A stretch of DNA of 64,000 nt from Cytobacillus firmus (GTDB lineage: Bacteria > Bacillota > Bacilli > Bacillales > Cytobacillaceae): NCBI RefSeq assembly GCF_023612095.1, contig NZ_CP086235.1:1385001-1449000 (forward strand), written 5' to 3'. The position numbers and the translations under genes are program-made. Shown here in pieces: positions 1 to 8,305 of this stretch. The notes below the pieces were generated by a model. It saw only the letters and a program-made list of their open reading frames with translations. It was not told the origin of the DNA and made no database searches. Positions within the stretch are counted from its first letter, which is position 1. The number at the start of each line of letters is the position of its first letter.

Positions 1-6
1 GATAAT

Positions 7-1068
7 ATGGAGAAAATACAAAAATTACGTGCACGCTTTACAGAGTCAGGGATAGATGGGATGCTGATTACCAGCAATTACAATCGCCGTTATATGACTG
101 GTTTTACCGGTTCATCGGGCGTGGTTCTAGTCAGTGCGGATAAAGCACTCTTTATAACCGATTTTCGTTATACGGAACAGGCTGCTAAACAATGTGAAGG
201 ATATGAAATTGTAAAGCATACTGGTGCCATTACGGAAGAAGTCGCCAAACAGGCAGAACAGCTTGGGATTAAAAAGCTTGGTTTTGAAGAGAATCATGTA
301 ACCTTTTCATCCTATAAAGCCTATGAAAAAGCTGTTAACGTCGAGCTTGTCCCTGTTTCTGACACCATTGAAAAGTTACGCTTGATAAAGGACGATTCAG
401 AGATTAAGATAATAAAGGTGGCAGCAGACATTGCAGATGCTGCGTTTAAACATATTCTTGATGTCATTCGGCCAGGTATTACGGAGCTGGAAGTTTCGAA
501 TGAATTAGAATTCTTTATGAGAAAAGCGGGTGCAGATTCATCATCGTTTGACATTATCGTAGCATCAGGGTACCGTTCTGCTCTTCCGCATGGAGTTGCC
601 AGTGATAAGGTTATTGAAAAAGGCGATTTTGTCACTTTGGACTTCGGTGCTTATTATAAGGGGTATGTTTCAGATATTACCCGCACAGTTGCTGTTGGGG
701 AACCGGAAGATAAGCTGAAAGAAATCTATACCATTGTGCAGGAAGCCCAGGAGCGGGGAATGGAAGGCATTAAACCTGGAATGAGCGGCAAAGAAGCAGA
801 CGCCTTAACGCGTGATTATATTGCTGGTAAAGGCTATGGCGAATATTTTGGCCATTCTACCGGACACGGGATCGGCCTTGAAGTGCATGAAGGGCCTGCT
901 TTATCATTTAAGTCAGATGTTATCCTTGAACCTGGAATGATTGTAACGGTGGAGCCTGGCATTTACATACCGGGACTTGGCGGTGTCCGCATTGAGGATG
1001 ATACAGTCATAACAAATGATCATAATGAAACGCTTACTCATTCTACTAAAGAATTAATTATTCTTTAA
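7..1068 (+). CDS. yqhT: Xaa-Pro aminopeptidase-like M24 peptidase
   Basis: Cytosolic metallopeptidase of the M24B (aminopeptidase P/prolidase) family, 353 aa, expected to release N-terminal residues ahead of proline. An N-terminal creatinase-like domain covers about residues 1-125 and the pita-bread catalytic domain the rest. The five metal ligands of the family are visible: D212, D223 (in SDITRT), H287 (in STGHGIG), E316 (in VEPGIY) and E330 (in RIEDD). The length is normal for the family. The ATG at 7 lies almost at the window edge, so its ribosome binding site is not fully visible. efp follows 25 bases downstream on the same strand, the order seen in B. subtilis, and the two are probably co-transcribed. 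The exact substrate is inferred from family only. Confidence 0.93.
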   Translation: MEKIQKLRARFTESGIDGMLITSNYNRRYMTGFTGSSGVVLVSADKALFITDFRYTEQAAKQCEGYEIVKHTGAITEEVAKQAEQLGIKKLGFEENHVTFSSYKAYEKAVNVELVPVSDTIEKLRLIKDDSEIKIIKVAADIADAAFKHILDVIRPGITELEVSNELEFFMRKAGADSSSFDIIVASGYRSALPHGVASDKVIEKGDFVTLDFGAYYKGYVSDITRTVAVGEPEDKLKEIYTIVQEAQERGMEGIKPGMSGKEADALTRDYIAGKGYGEYFGHSTGHGIGLEVHEGPALSFKSDVILEPGMIVTVEPGIYIPGLGGVRIEDDTVITNDHNETLTHSTKELIIL

Positions 1069-1093
1069 TTGTACACATTAGGAGGACAAACTT

Positions 1094-1651
1094 ATGATTT
1101 CAGTAAACGATTTTCGTACGGGATTAACGATTGAAGTTGATAACGGTATTTGGCGCGTAATGGATTTTCAGCACGTTAAACCAGGAAAAGGAGCGGCTTT
1201 TGTACGTTCCAAATTGCGCAACCTTCGCACAGGCGCCATTCAGGAAAAAACCTTCCGTGCAGGTGAAAAAGTAGGGAAAGCTCAGATCGATAACCGTAAA
1301 ATGCAGTACCTTTATGCAAATGGGGATCAGCATGTTTTCATGGACAATGAGTCTTATGAGCAAATCGAGCTGCCTGCATCATCAATTGAGTATGAATTAA
1401 AGTTTTTAAAAGAAAACATGGAAGTTGCTATTATGCTTTATCATGGAGAGTCTCTTGGAATCGAACTTCCTAACTCTGTTGAGCTTACAGTAACGGAAAC
1501 AGAACCAGGTATTAAAGGGGATACTGCATCCGGCGGAACAAAGCCTGCAACAGTTGAAACCGGCCTGATAGTGCAAGTTCCTTTCTTTGTTAACGAAGGG
1601 GATAAACTGATCGTCAATACAACTGATGGTTCATACGTATCGCGTGCATAG
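1094..1651 (+). CDS. efp: Elongation factor P
   Basis: Translation factor that binds between the P and E sites and relieves ribosomes stalled on polyproline stretches. At 185 aa it is full length, with the usual KOW-like N-terminal domain and two OB-type domains. Lys32 sits in the PGKG loop, the position that is post-translationally modified in B. subtilis EF-P. The ATG at 1094 has a good AGGAGG ribosome binding site eight bases upstream. It follows yqhT and is closed by a strong rho-independent terminator, so the yqhT-efp unit ends here. Confidence 0.98.
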   Translation: MISVNDFRTGLTIEVDNGIWRVMDFQHVKPGKGAAFVRSKLRNLRTGAIQEKTFRAGEKVGKAQIDNRKMQYLYANGDQHVFMDNESYEQIELPASSIEYELKFLKENMEVAIMLYHGESLGIELPNSVELTVTETEPGIKGDTASGGTKPATVETGLIVQVPFFVNEGDKLIVNTTDGSYVSRA

Positions 1652-1658
1652 TTTGAAA

Positions 1659-1687
1659 AAAATCCCGAGAAATCGGGATTTTTTTTA
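1659..1687 (+). terminator. Rho-independent terminator after efp
   Basis: The inverted repeat AATCCCGA/TCGGGATT with a two-to-three-base loop is followed by a run of T. The T run overlaps the stop codon of the convergent small gene on the minus strand. Confidence 0.9.
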
Positions 1688-1852
1688 TCCTTTATACTTC
1701 CTGCCTTCAGCGCCGGGGGATACGTCAGTGTCATTGCGATTATTATAATCAGGATCAGATGTGGGAGGAGTTCTGTTATCGCGGGTTCCGTCCAGATAAG
1801 CCCTGTCGCCTTTTTTCTGATTTTTTAAAAATTCATCTAAATTTTCATTCAT
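1685..1852 (-). CDS. Hypothetical 55-aa hydrophilic protein
   Basis: An open frame of 55 codons starting ATG AAT GAA, with an AGAGG ribosome binding site about seven bases upstream on the minus strand. The product is very polar, rich in Asp, Asn, Arg and Gly (DGTRDN, DPDYNNRNDTD), with no predicted membrane segment or cysteine, and is probably disordered. The frame runs right up to the efp terminator, which it meets convergently. It lies downstream of the SIMPL-domain gene on the same strand. I do not recognise the family. Support is the start/RBS pair, a composition unlike a random frame, and the fit between neighbours. Confidence 0.55.
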   Translation of the reverse strand: MNENLDEFLKNQKKGDRAYLDGTRDNRTPPTSDPDYNNRNDTDVSPGAEGRKYKG

Positions 1853-1935
1853 CAAATAACCTCTTTTCTATAAAATTGCTCAATGTCACCTTAATAGTAT
1901 TTGCTTCTTCACTGCGATTATAAGCCGAAGATTTC

Positions 1936-2643
1936 CTAGCTGTAGTATATGAACTCTGCCGTGATGAGGCTTTGGATTTCTATTGTTCCCGGCTGGATAG
2001 GTGTGCTGACGGCACTTTTAACAAAAGTGGAGGACTCAAAAGAAACAGGCTGCACCAGACCTAAAGTTCCTTCAGAAACGGATACTGGGGTACTGATTAA
2101 TTGGACTCTTAGTGAAGAAGCAATGGTTTCTGCCTTTCTAAAAGCATCCAATACAGCCAAGCTTAGTGCCTTCTGATACAATTCCTGCCGGTTTTCTGTT
2201 TCAAAAGTAATTCCTCTAACAGTATTTGCACCGCTGTCTACTGCTGTATCTACTACAAGTCCTGTATTTTCAATCTCATTGACTGTAATGTCCAATATAT
2301 GCTCAACCTTGTAACCGCGGAAAATTTGCTTGCCATCCACAAAATCATACTGCGGAAAAATGGAGAAGTCTGATGTTTGAATTTGTTTATCTGTTATTCC
2401 AATGGCATTAAGAGCCTTTTTGACATTTGAAATGGCAGCAGCATTCTGCTCCTGTGCTTTCTGAAGCTCCTGGTCTTCTGTTAAAACTCCCAGCTTTATA
2501 TTAGCCTGATCTGGCTGTACAGCTATCTTTCCTTCACCTGAAACCCTTATAGTATTTGGCTTGGATCTTTCATGGCTTCCATTGTGCACAGTATTGCGGA
2601 CAAATGGCTGATAATAATACATAAATTTCGCACCCGCTTTCAT
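1936..2643 (-). CDS. SIMPL (DUF541) domain protein
   Basis: A 235-aa protein whose main part (about residues 32-235) is a SIMPL/DUF541 domain: IRVSGEGKIAVQPDQA at its start, then alternating strands and a helix rich in Ala and Gln. The family includes periplasmic or surface BP26-like proteins that form oligomeric rings, and the cellular role in Bacillus is unknown. There is no clear signal peptide, and the N-terminus carries a YYYQPF segment. An internal ATG at codon 8 (position 2622) is an alternative start; neither start has a strong ribosome binding site. It follows the alkaline phosphatase gene by 52 bases on the same strand and may share its transcript. Confidence 0.8.
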   Translation of the reverse strand: MKAGAKFMYYYQPFVRNTVHNGSHERSKPNTIRVSGEGKIAVQPDQANIKLGVLTEDQELQKAQEQNAAAISNVKKALNAIGITDKQIQTSDFSIFPQYDFVDGKQIFRGYKVEHILDITVNEIENTGLVVDTAVDSGANTVRGITFETENRQELYQKALSLAVLDAFRKAETIASSLRVQLISTPVSVSEGTLGLVQPVSFESSTFVKSAVSTPIQPGTIEIQSLITAEFIYYS

Positions 2644-2695
2644 GAATGTATCTTTCTAGAATTACGCGGGAGAAAGAAAGAAAATGCGCATAATA

Positions 2696-4078
2696 TTAAT
2701 GCCAGCTGTAATTCATCAGTCCGGCAATTTTTTTTGGTATATCCGTATTTTCCAGCACTCCTGTAAAAGTTTCGCTCCCATTGCCATAAGCAAATAAAGG
2801 AATCATATTGCCTGTATGTCCGCCGGTCGAGCTGAGAGATCTTACTGTATCCGTTAAAATTCCCCCGTGATATTTCTCAGCAATCAGGCTTCCTATTTCC
2901 CATGCTGCTAAATATTGAGGATAAACCTTGCTGTCTGTGTTCATTAGCTTCCCATTAAACGCTTCAATCTCCTGCTGGTTTAAATCAATATTCGCATACT
3001 TTTTTAGAACACCCTTTACACTTTCAGATCGATAAATTCCCCTGTCTTCATCTCTTGCCAATTGGCTGACCATATACTGCGGTGTCGCCTTGATTTCCTT
3101 TAATTGCTGTATCTCCAGCGGCTCTGATGCTGATATTCCCATAGTCTCATGATCTGCGACAACCAAAACCAGTGTCTCTTTGTCCTTTTTTGCCCATTCA
3201 ACTGCATATTTAACAGCTTCATCAAATTCAATGGTTTCTTTCCAGATGCTTGTAATATCACCTGCGTGTGATGCATGATCAATTCTTGCTCCTTCTGCCA
3301 TGAGGAAAAATCCCTGTTCTCCTTTTGCGAGTACATCGATCGCTTTTTCAGTCATTTCTTTTAAGCTGGGTTCTTTGCTGTTCAGTAAAGGCCGGTCCAG
3401 TTTAAAACTCATATATCCGTCATTGAACAGGCCGAGCAGCTTTGAGCCTTTGGCATTCAGCAATTCTTCCCGATTCCCGGCAAAAGTATATCCATTTTGT
3501 TTAGCCTCTTTTATTAAATCCCTCCCGCTTTGCTTTTCCGGTGTGAAGTATGCTCTGCCGCCTCCCAGCAGCACATCCACCCCGAATTTCAGCTGCTGGC
3601 GTGCAATTTCCCCCTGTCCGGACCATCTGTTGGCAACACTTGCTGTAAAGGCTGCGGGTGTTGCATCTGTTACTGTATTGGTGGATATAACCCCTGCTTT
3701 TTTACCATTCTCCTTGAATAAATCAAGGATACTGTCTGCTTCCTTCCCATCCGGCGTAACTCCAATCATCTCATTATTTGTTTTTTTTCCAATTGCCAGT
3801 GCCGTACCGCCGGCAGCTGAGTCTGTCACAAAATTATTGGCAGATTCGGTATGCACCAATGCGGTGTGAGGCAGAGATTCCAGGAAAAGCCGCCCGTCCT
3901 TCCCGTATTCCAGTTTTCTTGCAATCTCAATCTGGCCAATTCCCATTCCATCGCCAATCATCAGAATGACATTTTTCGGTCCGTTTGTATTTCTCTGATG
4001 AGCTATTCCTTCTGCAGGTAAGAAACCAAGAACAATCAGGTGAAGAATAACCATGATGTAAATGCATTTTGCTTTCAT
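2696..4078 (-). CDS. Alkaline phosphatase (PhoA family), secreted
   Basis: Phosphomonoesterase that releases phosphate outside the cell. A signal peptide is evident: MKAK, a hydrophobic core, then cleavage near GIAHQ. Family motifs are present in order: IGDGMG (metal-binding Asp), TDSAAGGTA with the nucleophilic Ser, the ARIDHASHAGD metal-ligand block, ADHETMG, and a C-terminal HTGN histidine. The ATG at 4078 sits 12 bases after AAAGG. A GTG at 4087 is also in frame but only three bases from that site, so ATG is preferred. The product is about 460 aa, normal for Bacillus PhoA/PhoB-type enzymes. It is divergent from spoIIIA. I looked for Pho-box repeats upstream and did not see a convincing set. 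Confidence 0.9.
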   Translation of the reverse strand: MKAKCIYIMVILHLIVLGFLPAEGIAHQRNTNGPKNVILMIGDGMGIGQIEIARKLEYGKDGRLFLESLPHTALVHTESANNFVTDSAAGGTALAIGKKTNNEMIGVTPDGKEADSILDLFKENGKKAGVISTNTVTDATPAAFTASVANRWSGQGEIARQQLKFGVDVLLGGGRAYFTPEKQSGRDLIKEAKQNGYTFAGNREELLNAKGSKLLGLFNDGYMSFKLDRPLLNSKEPSLKEMTEKAIDVLAKGEQGFFLMAEGARIDHASHAGDITSIWKETIEFDEAVKYAVEWAKKDKETLVLVVADHETMGISASEPLEIQQLKEIKATPQYMVSQLARDEDRGIYRSESVKGVLKKYANIDLNQQEIEAFNGKLMNTDSKVYPQYLAAWEIGSLIAEKYHGGILTDTVRSLSSTGGHTGNMIPLFAYGNGSETFTGVLENTDIPKKIAGLMNYSWH

Positions 4079-4189
4079 AAATGGCACCAGCCTTTCTCTA
4101 TGTTCCTTTTGAATTATTTTTTGAAGAAAGATATTTTTTTACTCAGGCAAAAGCTTGTACTAAATAAATGTGAAGCTTTCAAATCTAAG

Positions 4190-4217
4190 TCATATTGTTT
4201 TGCAGCAGGCATACATT
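4190..4217 (+). promoter_or_regulatory. Sigma-E-type promoter of the spoIIIA operon
   Basis: TCATATT at 4190-4196 and CATACATT at 4210-4217, separated by 13 bases, fit the mother-cell sigma-E pattern (KMATATT, then CATACAHT). The site is 53 bases upstream of the spoIIIAA start. spoIIIA is a known sigma-E operon in B. subtilis. The assignment here is by pattern only. Confidence 0.65.
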
Positions 4218-4269
4218 TTAAATAATGAGAAGCTAGTCCGAAATCAGATTGAGAAATGGAGGAGCAGAC

Positions 4270-5193
4270 TTGGAAACGATTATAGCCTTTTTGCCGAAAA
4301 AAATTGCCGAACAATTACAGAGAATCCCTCCGAAAATCTTAAAGGATCTGGAGGAAATCAGGGTCCGCATTTCGAGGCCGATTGAGCTGACAGCAAGGGG
4401 AGTACCGCATTTTCTCCCTTATATAGTTGATTCAGAGGATGCCGTGCATTTACTGAATAAAATAAGCCATTTTTCGATTTACACACTCGAGGAAGAGCTG
4501 AAAAGAGGTTATATCACGATTGAGGGCGGCCATCGGGTTGGGCTTGCAGGAAAGGTTATTCTTGAGCAGGGCAAGGTTAAGGCGATCAGGGATATTTCCT
4601 CATTTAACATTAGAATTGCCAGAGAGAAAGTTGGCATTGCCCAAACACTGATTCCGAGAATTTACAGGGGTGGATGGCTGCATACGATGATTATTGGGCC
4701 GCCGCAGACTGGTAAAACCACTTTGCTGCGCGATATCGCAAGAATCATTTCTTCTGGTGATCCAGATAGTGGCCTTCCTGCGAGTAAGGTTGGGATTGTG
4801 GATGAACGCTCCGAAATAGCAGGATGTGTGAATGGGATCCCCCAAATGACTTTTGGAAACAGGATTGATGTCCTTGATGCCTGTCCCAAAGCTGAGGGCA
4901 TGATGATGATGATTCGTTCCATGAGCCCCGAGGTTCTCGTTGTCGATGAAATTGGCAGGCATGAAGATGCAGACGCCATAATGGAGGCAGTAAATGCCGG
5001 AATAAAGCTGATTATGACTACTCATGGAAATTCCCTGGAGGAAATTAAGAGGCGCCCGACTTTACAGGCCATACTTGAAATGGATGTTTTTCAGCGGTTT
5101 ATTGAATTGAGCAGAAAAGATGGACCAGGCAGCATTGACTGCATACGAAACACAGACGGTTCAAGATTTCAGCATCAAGCGGGCGTGATGTAA
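4270..5193 (+). CDS. spoIIIAA: Stage III sporulation protein AA (ATPase)
   Basis: Mother-cell ATPase of the SpoIIIA-SpoIIQ channel (feeding tube), related to type II/IV secretion ATPases. Walker A is GPPQTGKT at residues 143-150 and Walker B ends in D226-E227 (VVDEIG). The start is TTG at 4270, preceded by GGAGG with seven-base spacing. The frame could open at another TTG at 4249, but that has no ribosome binding site, and 4270 gives exactly 307 aa, the B. subtilis length. It is the first gene of eight, and its stop codon abuts the ATG of spoIIIAB, suggesting translational coupling. Confidence 0.97.
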   Translation: METIIAFLPKKIAEQLQRIPPKILKDLEEIRVRISRPIELTARGVPHFLPYIVDSEDAVHLLNKISHFSIYTLEEELKRGYITIEGGHRVGLAGKVILEQGKVKAIRDISSFNIRIAREKVGIAQTLIPRIYRGGWLHTMIIGPPQTGKTTLLRDIARIISSGDPDSGLPASKVGIVDERSEIAGCVNGIPQMTFGNRIDVLDACPKAEGMMMMIRSMSPEVLVVDEIGRHEDADAIMEAVNAGIKLIMTTHGNSLEEIKRRPTLQAILEMDVFQRFIELSRKDGPGSIDCIRNTDGSRFQHQAGVM

Positions 5194-5709
5194 ATGATGA
5201 AGCTTATTGGAGCAGTTTTGATCATCATTGCAACAACATGGGCAGGGTTTGAAGCTTCAAGGCACCTGACCGAACGGCCGCGCCAGCTTCGTCAGCTTAA
5301 ATCGGCACTGCAGTCATTAGAGGCTGAAATTATGTATGGCCATACACCTCTTCATGAAGCAGCCAGACGGCTTTCTGACCAGCTTTCCAAGCCCTTATCC
5401 TGGTTCTTTGAATCCTTTGCAAAAAAACTGACCGATTCCGAAACGACAGTAAAGGACGCCTGGGAAGAAAGCTTGACGGAAATATGGAAAATGACCGCCT
5501 TTAAACAAGGGGAATTCGAGATCATGAAGCAATTTGGCGAAACACTTGGAAGACATGACCGTCTTTCTCAGCAAAAGCAGATCATGCTGACCCTCACCCA
5601 CCTGGAACGTGAAGAAGCTGATGCACATGACAGACAAGTGAAATACGAGAGAATGGTCAAAAGTCTGGGGTTTTTATCCGGATTGCTCTTAATCATTTTA
5701 CTAATGTAG
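5194..5709 (+). CDS. spoIIIAB: Stage III sporulation protein AB
   Basis: 171-aa membrane protein of the SpoIIIA channel, similar to GspF-type platform proteins of secretion systems. It has a hydrophobic segment at residues 3-18, a long charged helical middle, and a second membrane segment at the very C-terminus (LGFLSGLLLIILLM). The ATG follows the spoIIIAA stop codon directly. Length matches the family. Confidence 0.95.
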   Translation: MMKLIGAVLIIIATTWAGFEASRHLTERPRQLRQLKSALQSLEAEIMYGHTPLHEAARRLSDQLSKPLSWFFESFAKKLTDSETTVKDAWEESLTEIWKMTAFKQGEFEIMKQFGETLGRHDRLSQQKQIMLTLTHLEREEADAHDRQVKYERMVKSLGFLSGLLLIILLM

Positions 5710-5761
5710 GAAACGCCGGCTTGATTTGCCGGACGCTGATCAGAGCTTAGGGGGAGAAAAG

Positions 5762-5968
5762 ATGGGCTTAGAGGTAGATATCATATTCAAGATAGCGGGT
5801 GTGGGAATTGTTGTAGCCTTTTTGCATACTATTCTGGATCAGGTGGGCAAAAAAGAATACGCCCAATGGGTAACGCTTTTCGGATTTATTTATATCTTAT
5901 TTATGGTTGCTTCCATTGTAGATAACCTTTTTCAAAAAATTAAATCAGTCTTCTTGTTTCAGGGATAA
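5762..5968 (+). CDS. spoIIIAC: Stage III sporulation protein AC
   Basis: 68-aa membrane protein with two hydrophobic segments, beginning MGLEVDIIFKIAG. The reading frame is open further upstream (from 5726), but the ATG at 5762 follows GGGGGAG with good spacing and gives the exact family length. It is a small integral component of the mother-cell side of the SpoIIIA complex. Confidence 0.95.
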   Translation: MGLEVDIIFKIAGVGIVVAFLHTILDQVGKKEYAQWVTLFGFIYILFMVASIVDNLFQKIKSVFLFQG

Positions 5969-5983
5969 AAGGGGGGCTCAGCC

Positions 5984-6373
5984 ATTGAAATTCTCCAGAT
6001 AGTCGGATTTTCGCTTGTTGCCACGTTCCTGGCGCTGATTGTTAAGGAGCAAAAGCCGAATTTTGCCTTTTTGCTGATTGTTTTTGTCGGCTGTGCCATC
6101 TTTCTCTTTCTGGTCGACCAAATCTATGCCATTATCCATATGATTGAAAAGATTGCCGTCAATGCAAAGGTGAATATCGTCTATGTAGAAACCATTTTAA
6201 AGATAATTGGAATAGCCTATATTGCTGAATTTGCTGCCCAAATTACCAAAGATGCAGGACAGGGAGCCATTGCAGCAAAAATAGAAATGGGCGGGAAAAT
6301 ACTTATTCTTGCCATGGCCATTCCAATCCTTACTGTATTAATCGAAACCATTATTCGCATGATTCCGAGCTAG
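5984..6373 (+). CDS. spoIIIAD: Stage III sporulation protein AD, probable ATT start
   Basis: 129-aa membrane protein with three to four hydrophobic segments, closely matching SpoIIIAD along its length (IVKEQKP, VDQIYAIIHMIEKIA, YVETILKIIGIAYIAEF, TKDAGQGAIAAKIEM). The conserved part begins upstream of the first usual start codon, a TTG at 6071 that would remove 29 conserved residues. The frame upstream reads AAG GGG GGC TCA GCC ATT GAA back to the spoIIIAC stop. GGGGGG lies seven bases before ATT at 5984, so ATT is the most likely initiation codon. B. subtilis SpoIIIAD is 133 aa. The gene lies 15 bases after spoIIIAC. Confidence 0.88.
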   Translation: MEILQIVGFSLVATFLALIVKEQKPNFAFLLIVFVGCAIFLFLVDQIYAIIHMIEKIAVNAKVNIVYVETILKIIGIAYIAEFAAQITKDAGQGAIAAKIEMGGKILILAMAIPILTVLIETIIRMIPS

Positions 6374-6460
6374 CCGGCTGCCTGCTGAAACGAAAGGCAG
6401 CCCGACTGGACAAGCTCATATTGCTGGAATTAGAGAGGGTCCTTTAAAAGAGGTGAAAAA

Positions 6461-7660
6461 ATGAAGCAAAGGATGCAGAAAATTTTAGGATTCAGTTTAC
6501 TTCTATTCTTTTTCCTGGCACCAATTGTACAAGCCTCACCTAAGACCGGCGAAGCAGAAGAAACGATTTCCCCTCAGGATTTAATTGAATCCCAGGTGGA
6601 TAAGTTAGATCTTAATGAATTAAAGGGATTTTGGGAAGAAATCACAACAGAGTATGGAGGGTTTTTGCCCGAGAGCCAAAAGGGAAGTCTCTATGAATTC
6701 ATAAAGGGAGAAAAGGAATTTTCATTAAAAGAGTGGGCTGGCGGCGCGATGAAGTTTATATTCCATGAGTTTATAGTCAACGGGAAACTGCTTGGAACTC
6801 TGATATTGCTGACGGTATTCAGCATGTTCCTGCAGTCGCTGCAGAATTCATTTGAAAAAAGCAATGTCAGTAAAGCAGCCTATTCAATCGTCTTCATGGT
6901 GTTGATTATTATCGCGCTGAATAGCTTCCATGTAGCGATCACATACACGGAGGAAACCATTTCAACCATGGTGTCATTCATAATGGCCCTCATACCGCTG
7001 CTGCTTGCGCTGATTGCTTCTTCCGGGGGTTTGGTATCTGCAGCGTTTTTCCACCCGGTTATCCTATTTTTGATGAATGTCAGCGGAGTATTTATCCAGT
7101 ATGTCATTCTTCCGCTTATATTTTTATCAGCCCTGTTAAGCATTGTCAGCACATTGTCAGAACACTATAAGGTAACTCAGCTTGCCAATCTGCTCCGGAA
7201 CTGGAGCATTGGACTTCTTGGGATGTTCCTGACGGTCTTTCTCGGAGTTATTTCAGTTCAGGGAGCATCTGCAGCGGTTACCGATGGAATTACCATCCGT
7301 ACAGCAAAGTTTATTACGGGGAATTTTATTCCGGTCATTGGAAGGATGTTTACAGATGCAACAGATACCGTAATCAGTGCATCGGTGCTTTTGAAGAATA
7401 CTGTCGGGATAGCAGGAGTAGCCATTCTCCTTATTATTGCAGCTTTTCCTGCAATCAAAATTTTAATGATTGCGTTTATATATAAATTTGCGGCAGCGAT
7501 TTTGCAGCCGCTGGGAGGAGGGCCGATCATATCCTGCCTGGATATAATCAGCAAGAGCATTATCTATGTTTTTGCAGCTCTGGCCATTGTCTCCCTGATG
7601 TTTTTCCTTAGCATTACGGTTATTATAGCGGCCGGCAATTTGACCATGATGGTCAGGTAG
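6461..7660 (+). CDS. spoIIIAE: Stage III sporulation protein AE
   Basis: 399-aa polytopic membrane protein of the SpoIIIA channel. A signal peptide (residues 1-25, ending near VQAS) leads to a roughly 80-residue extracytoplasmic region and then six to eight membrane segments (from about residue 105 to the end), including the characteristic LNSFHVAITYTEE and LQPLGGGPI stretches. The ATG follows AAGAGGTG. An 87-base gap separates it from spoIIIAD, the largest in the operon; it holds a purine-rich segment but no clear terminator. Confidence 0.96.
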   Translation: MKQRMQKILGFSLLLFFFLAPIVQASPKTGEAEETISPQDLIESQVDKLDLNELKGFWEEITTEYGGFLPESQKGSLYEFIKGEKEFSLKEWAGGAMKFIFHEFIVNGKLLGTLILLTVFSMFLQSLQNSFEKSNVSKAAYSIVFMVLIIIALNSFHVAITYTEETISTMVSFIMALIPLLLALIASSGGLVSAAFFHPVILFLMNVSGVFIQYVILPLIFLSALLSIVSTLSEHYKVTQLANLLRNWSIGLLGMFLTVFLGVISVQGASAAVTDGITIRTAKFITGNFIPVIGRMFTDATDTVISASVLLKNTVGIAGVAILLIIAAFPAIKILMIAFIYKFAAAILQPLGGGPIISCLDIISKSIIYVFAALAIVSLMFFLSITVIIAAGNLTMMVR

Positions 7661-7672
7661 GGAGGGAATGAA

Positions 7673-8305
7673 GTGGATTTCATAAAAGAATGGGTAACCA
7701 ACATCATATTATTTGTTCTGCTTGCCACTGTCATAGATATGCTCCTCCCCAGCTCCAAGCTTCAGAAATATACAAAAATGGTGACAGGGCTGCTATTAAT
7801 AGCGATTATTCTTACACCGATTTTGAGAATTATATCAAGTGATTTTGAAGAAGCTCTTGTTTCCGTGCCGGTTTTTGAGGCTTCAGGAGAAAAAAATATG
7901 GAAAATTTAATAGAAATGAAGAAAAAAGAAATACAAGCCTCAAGTGATGCATATATTTTAGAACAAATGGCTGTCCACATGAAACAGGACGCAGAAGAGG
8001 AGTTGATGGAACAGTACGGTCTGGAAATTGCTAACATTGATATTTTAGTAGATGAAAGCAGTGATCAAGCCTTCCCGGATAACCTGCAAAAGGTCATGAT
8101 CCAACTCAAAGCAGAAGATGCAGAAGCTGAAGCTGTAGAAGTGGTTAAAACAGTGGAAATCAATGCCGGGAAACCTCTTCCATCCAGCGGGCCCGAACAT
8201 GAAGATGCAGAAAGAATTGCTTCTCTTCTCGCACAAAAATGGAATGTAGACGCAAACTCAATCGAAGTTCTAGTAGAAGGGGGGAATATGGATAGGGATG
8301 GATAA
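7673..8305 (+). CDS. spoIIIAF: Stage III sporulation protein AF
   Basis: 210-aa protein with two N-terminal membrane segments (about residues 9-25 and 35-55) and a charged extracytoplasmic domain thought to resemble ring-building motifs of secretion systems. The start is GTG at 7673 after GGGAGGG. Its stop overlaps the start of spoIIIAG by eight bases. Confidence 0.94.
   Translation: MDFIKEWVTNIILFVLLATVIDMLLPSSKLQKYTKMVTGLLLIAIILTPILRIISSDFEEALVSVPVFEASGEKNMENLIEMKKKEIQASSDAYILEQMAVHMKQDAEEELMEQYGLEIANIDILVDESSDQAFPDNLQKVMIQLKAEDAEAEAVEVVKTVEINAGKPLPSSGPEHEDAERIASLLAQKWNVDANSIEVLVEGGNMDRDG

Noticed and set aside
3300..3869. Long open frame (189 codons) antisense to the alkaline phosphatase gene
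   Set aside because: The minus-strand gene has all family motifs and a signal peptide; the antisense frame is low-complexity shadow sequence without a ribosome binding site.
4079..4250. Possible Pho boxes upstream of the alkaline phosphatase gene
   Set aside because: One TTCACA is present on the minus strand, but the 11-base-spaced repeats needed for PhoP binding are not convincing.
6071..6373. TTG at 6071 as start of spoIIIAD
   Set aside because: It would drop 29 well-conserved residues and has no ribosome binding site; the ATT at 5984 fits better.
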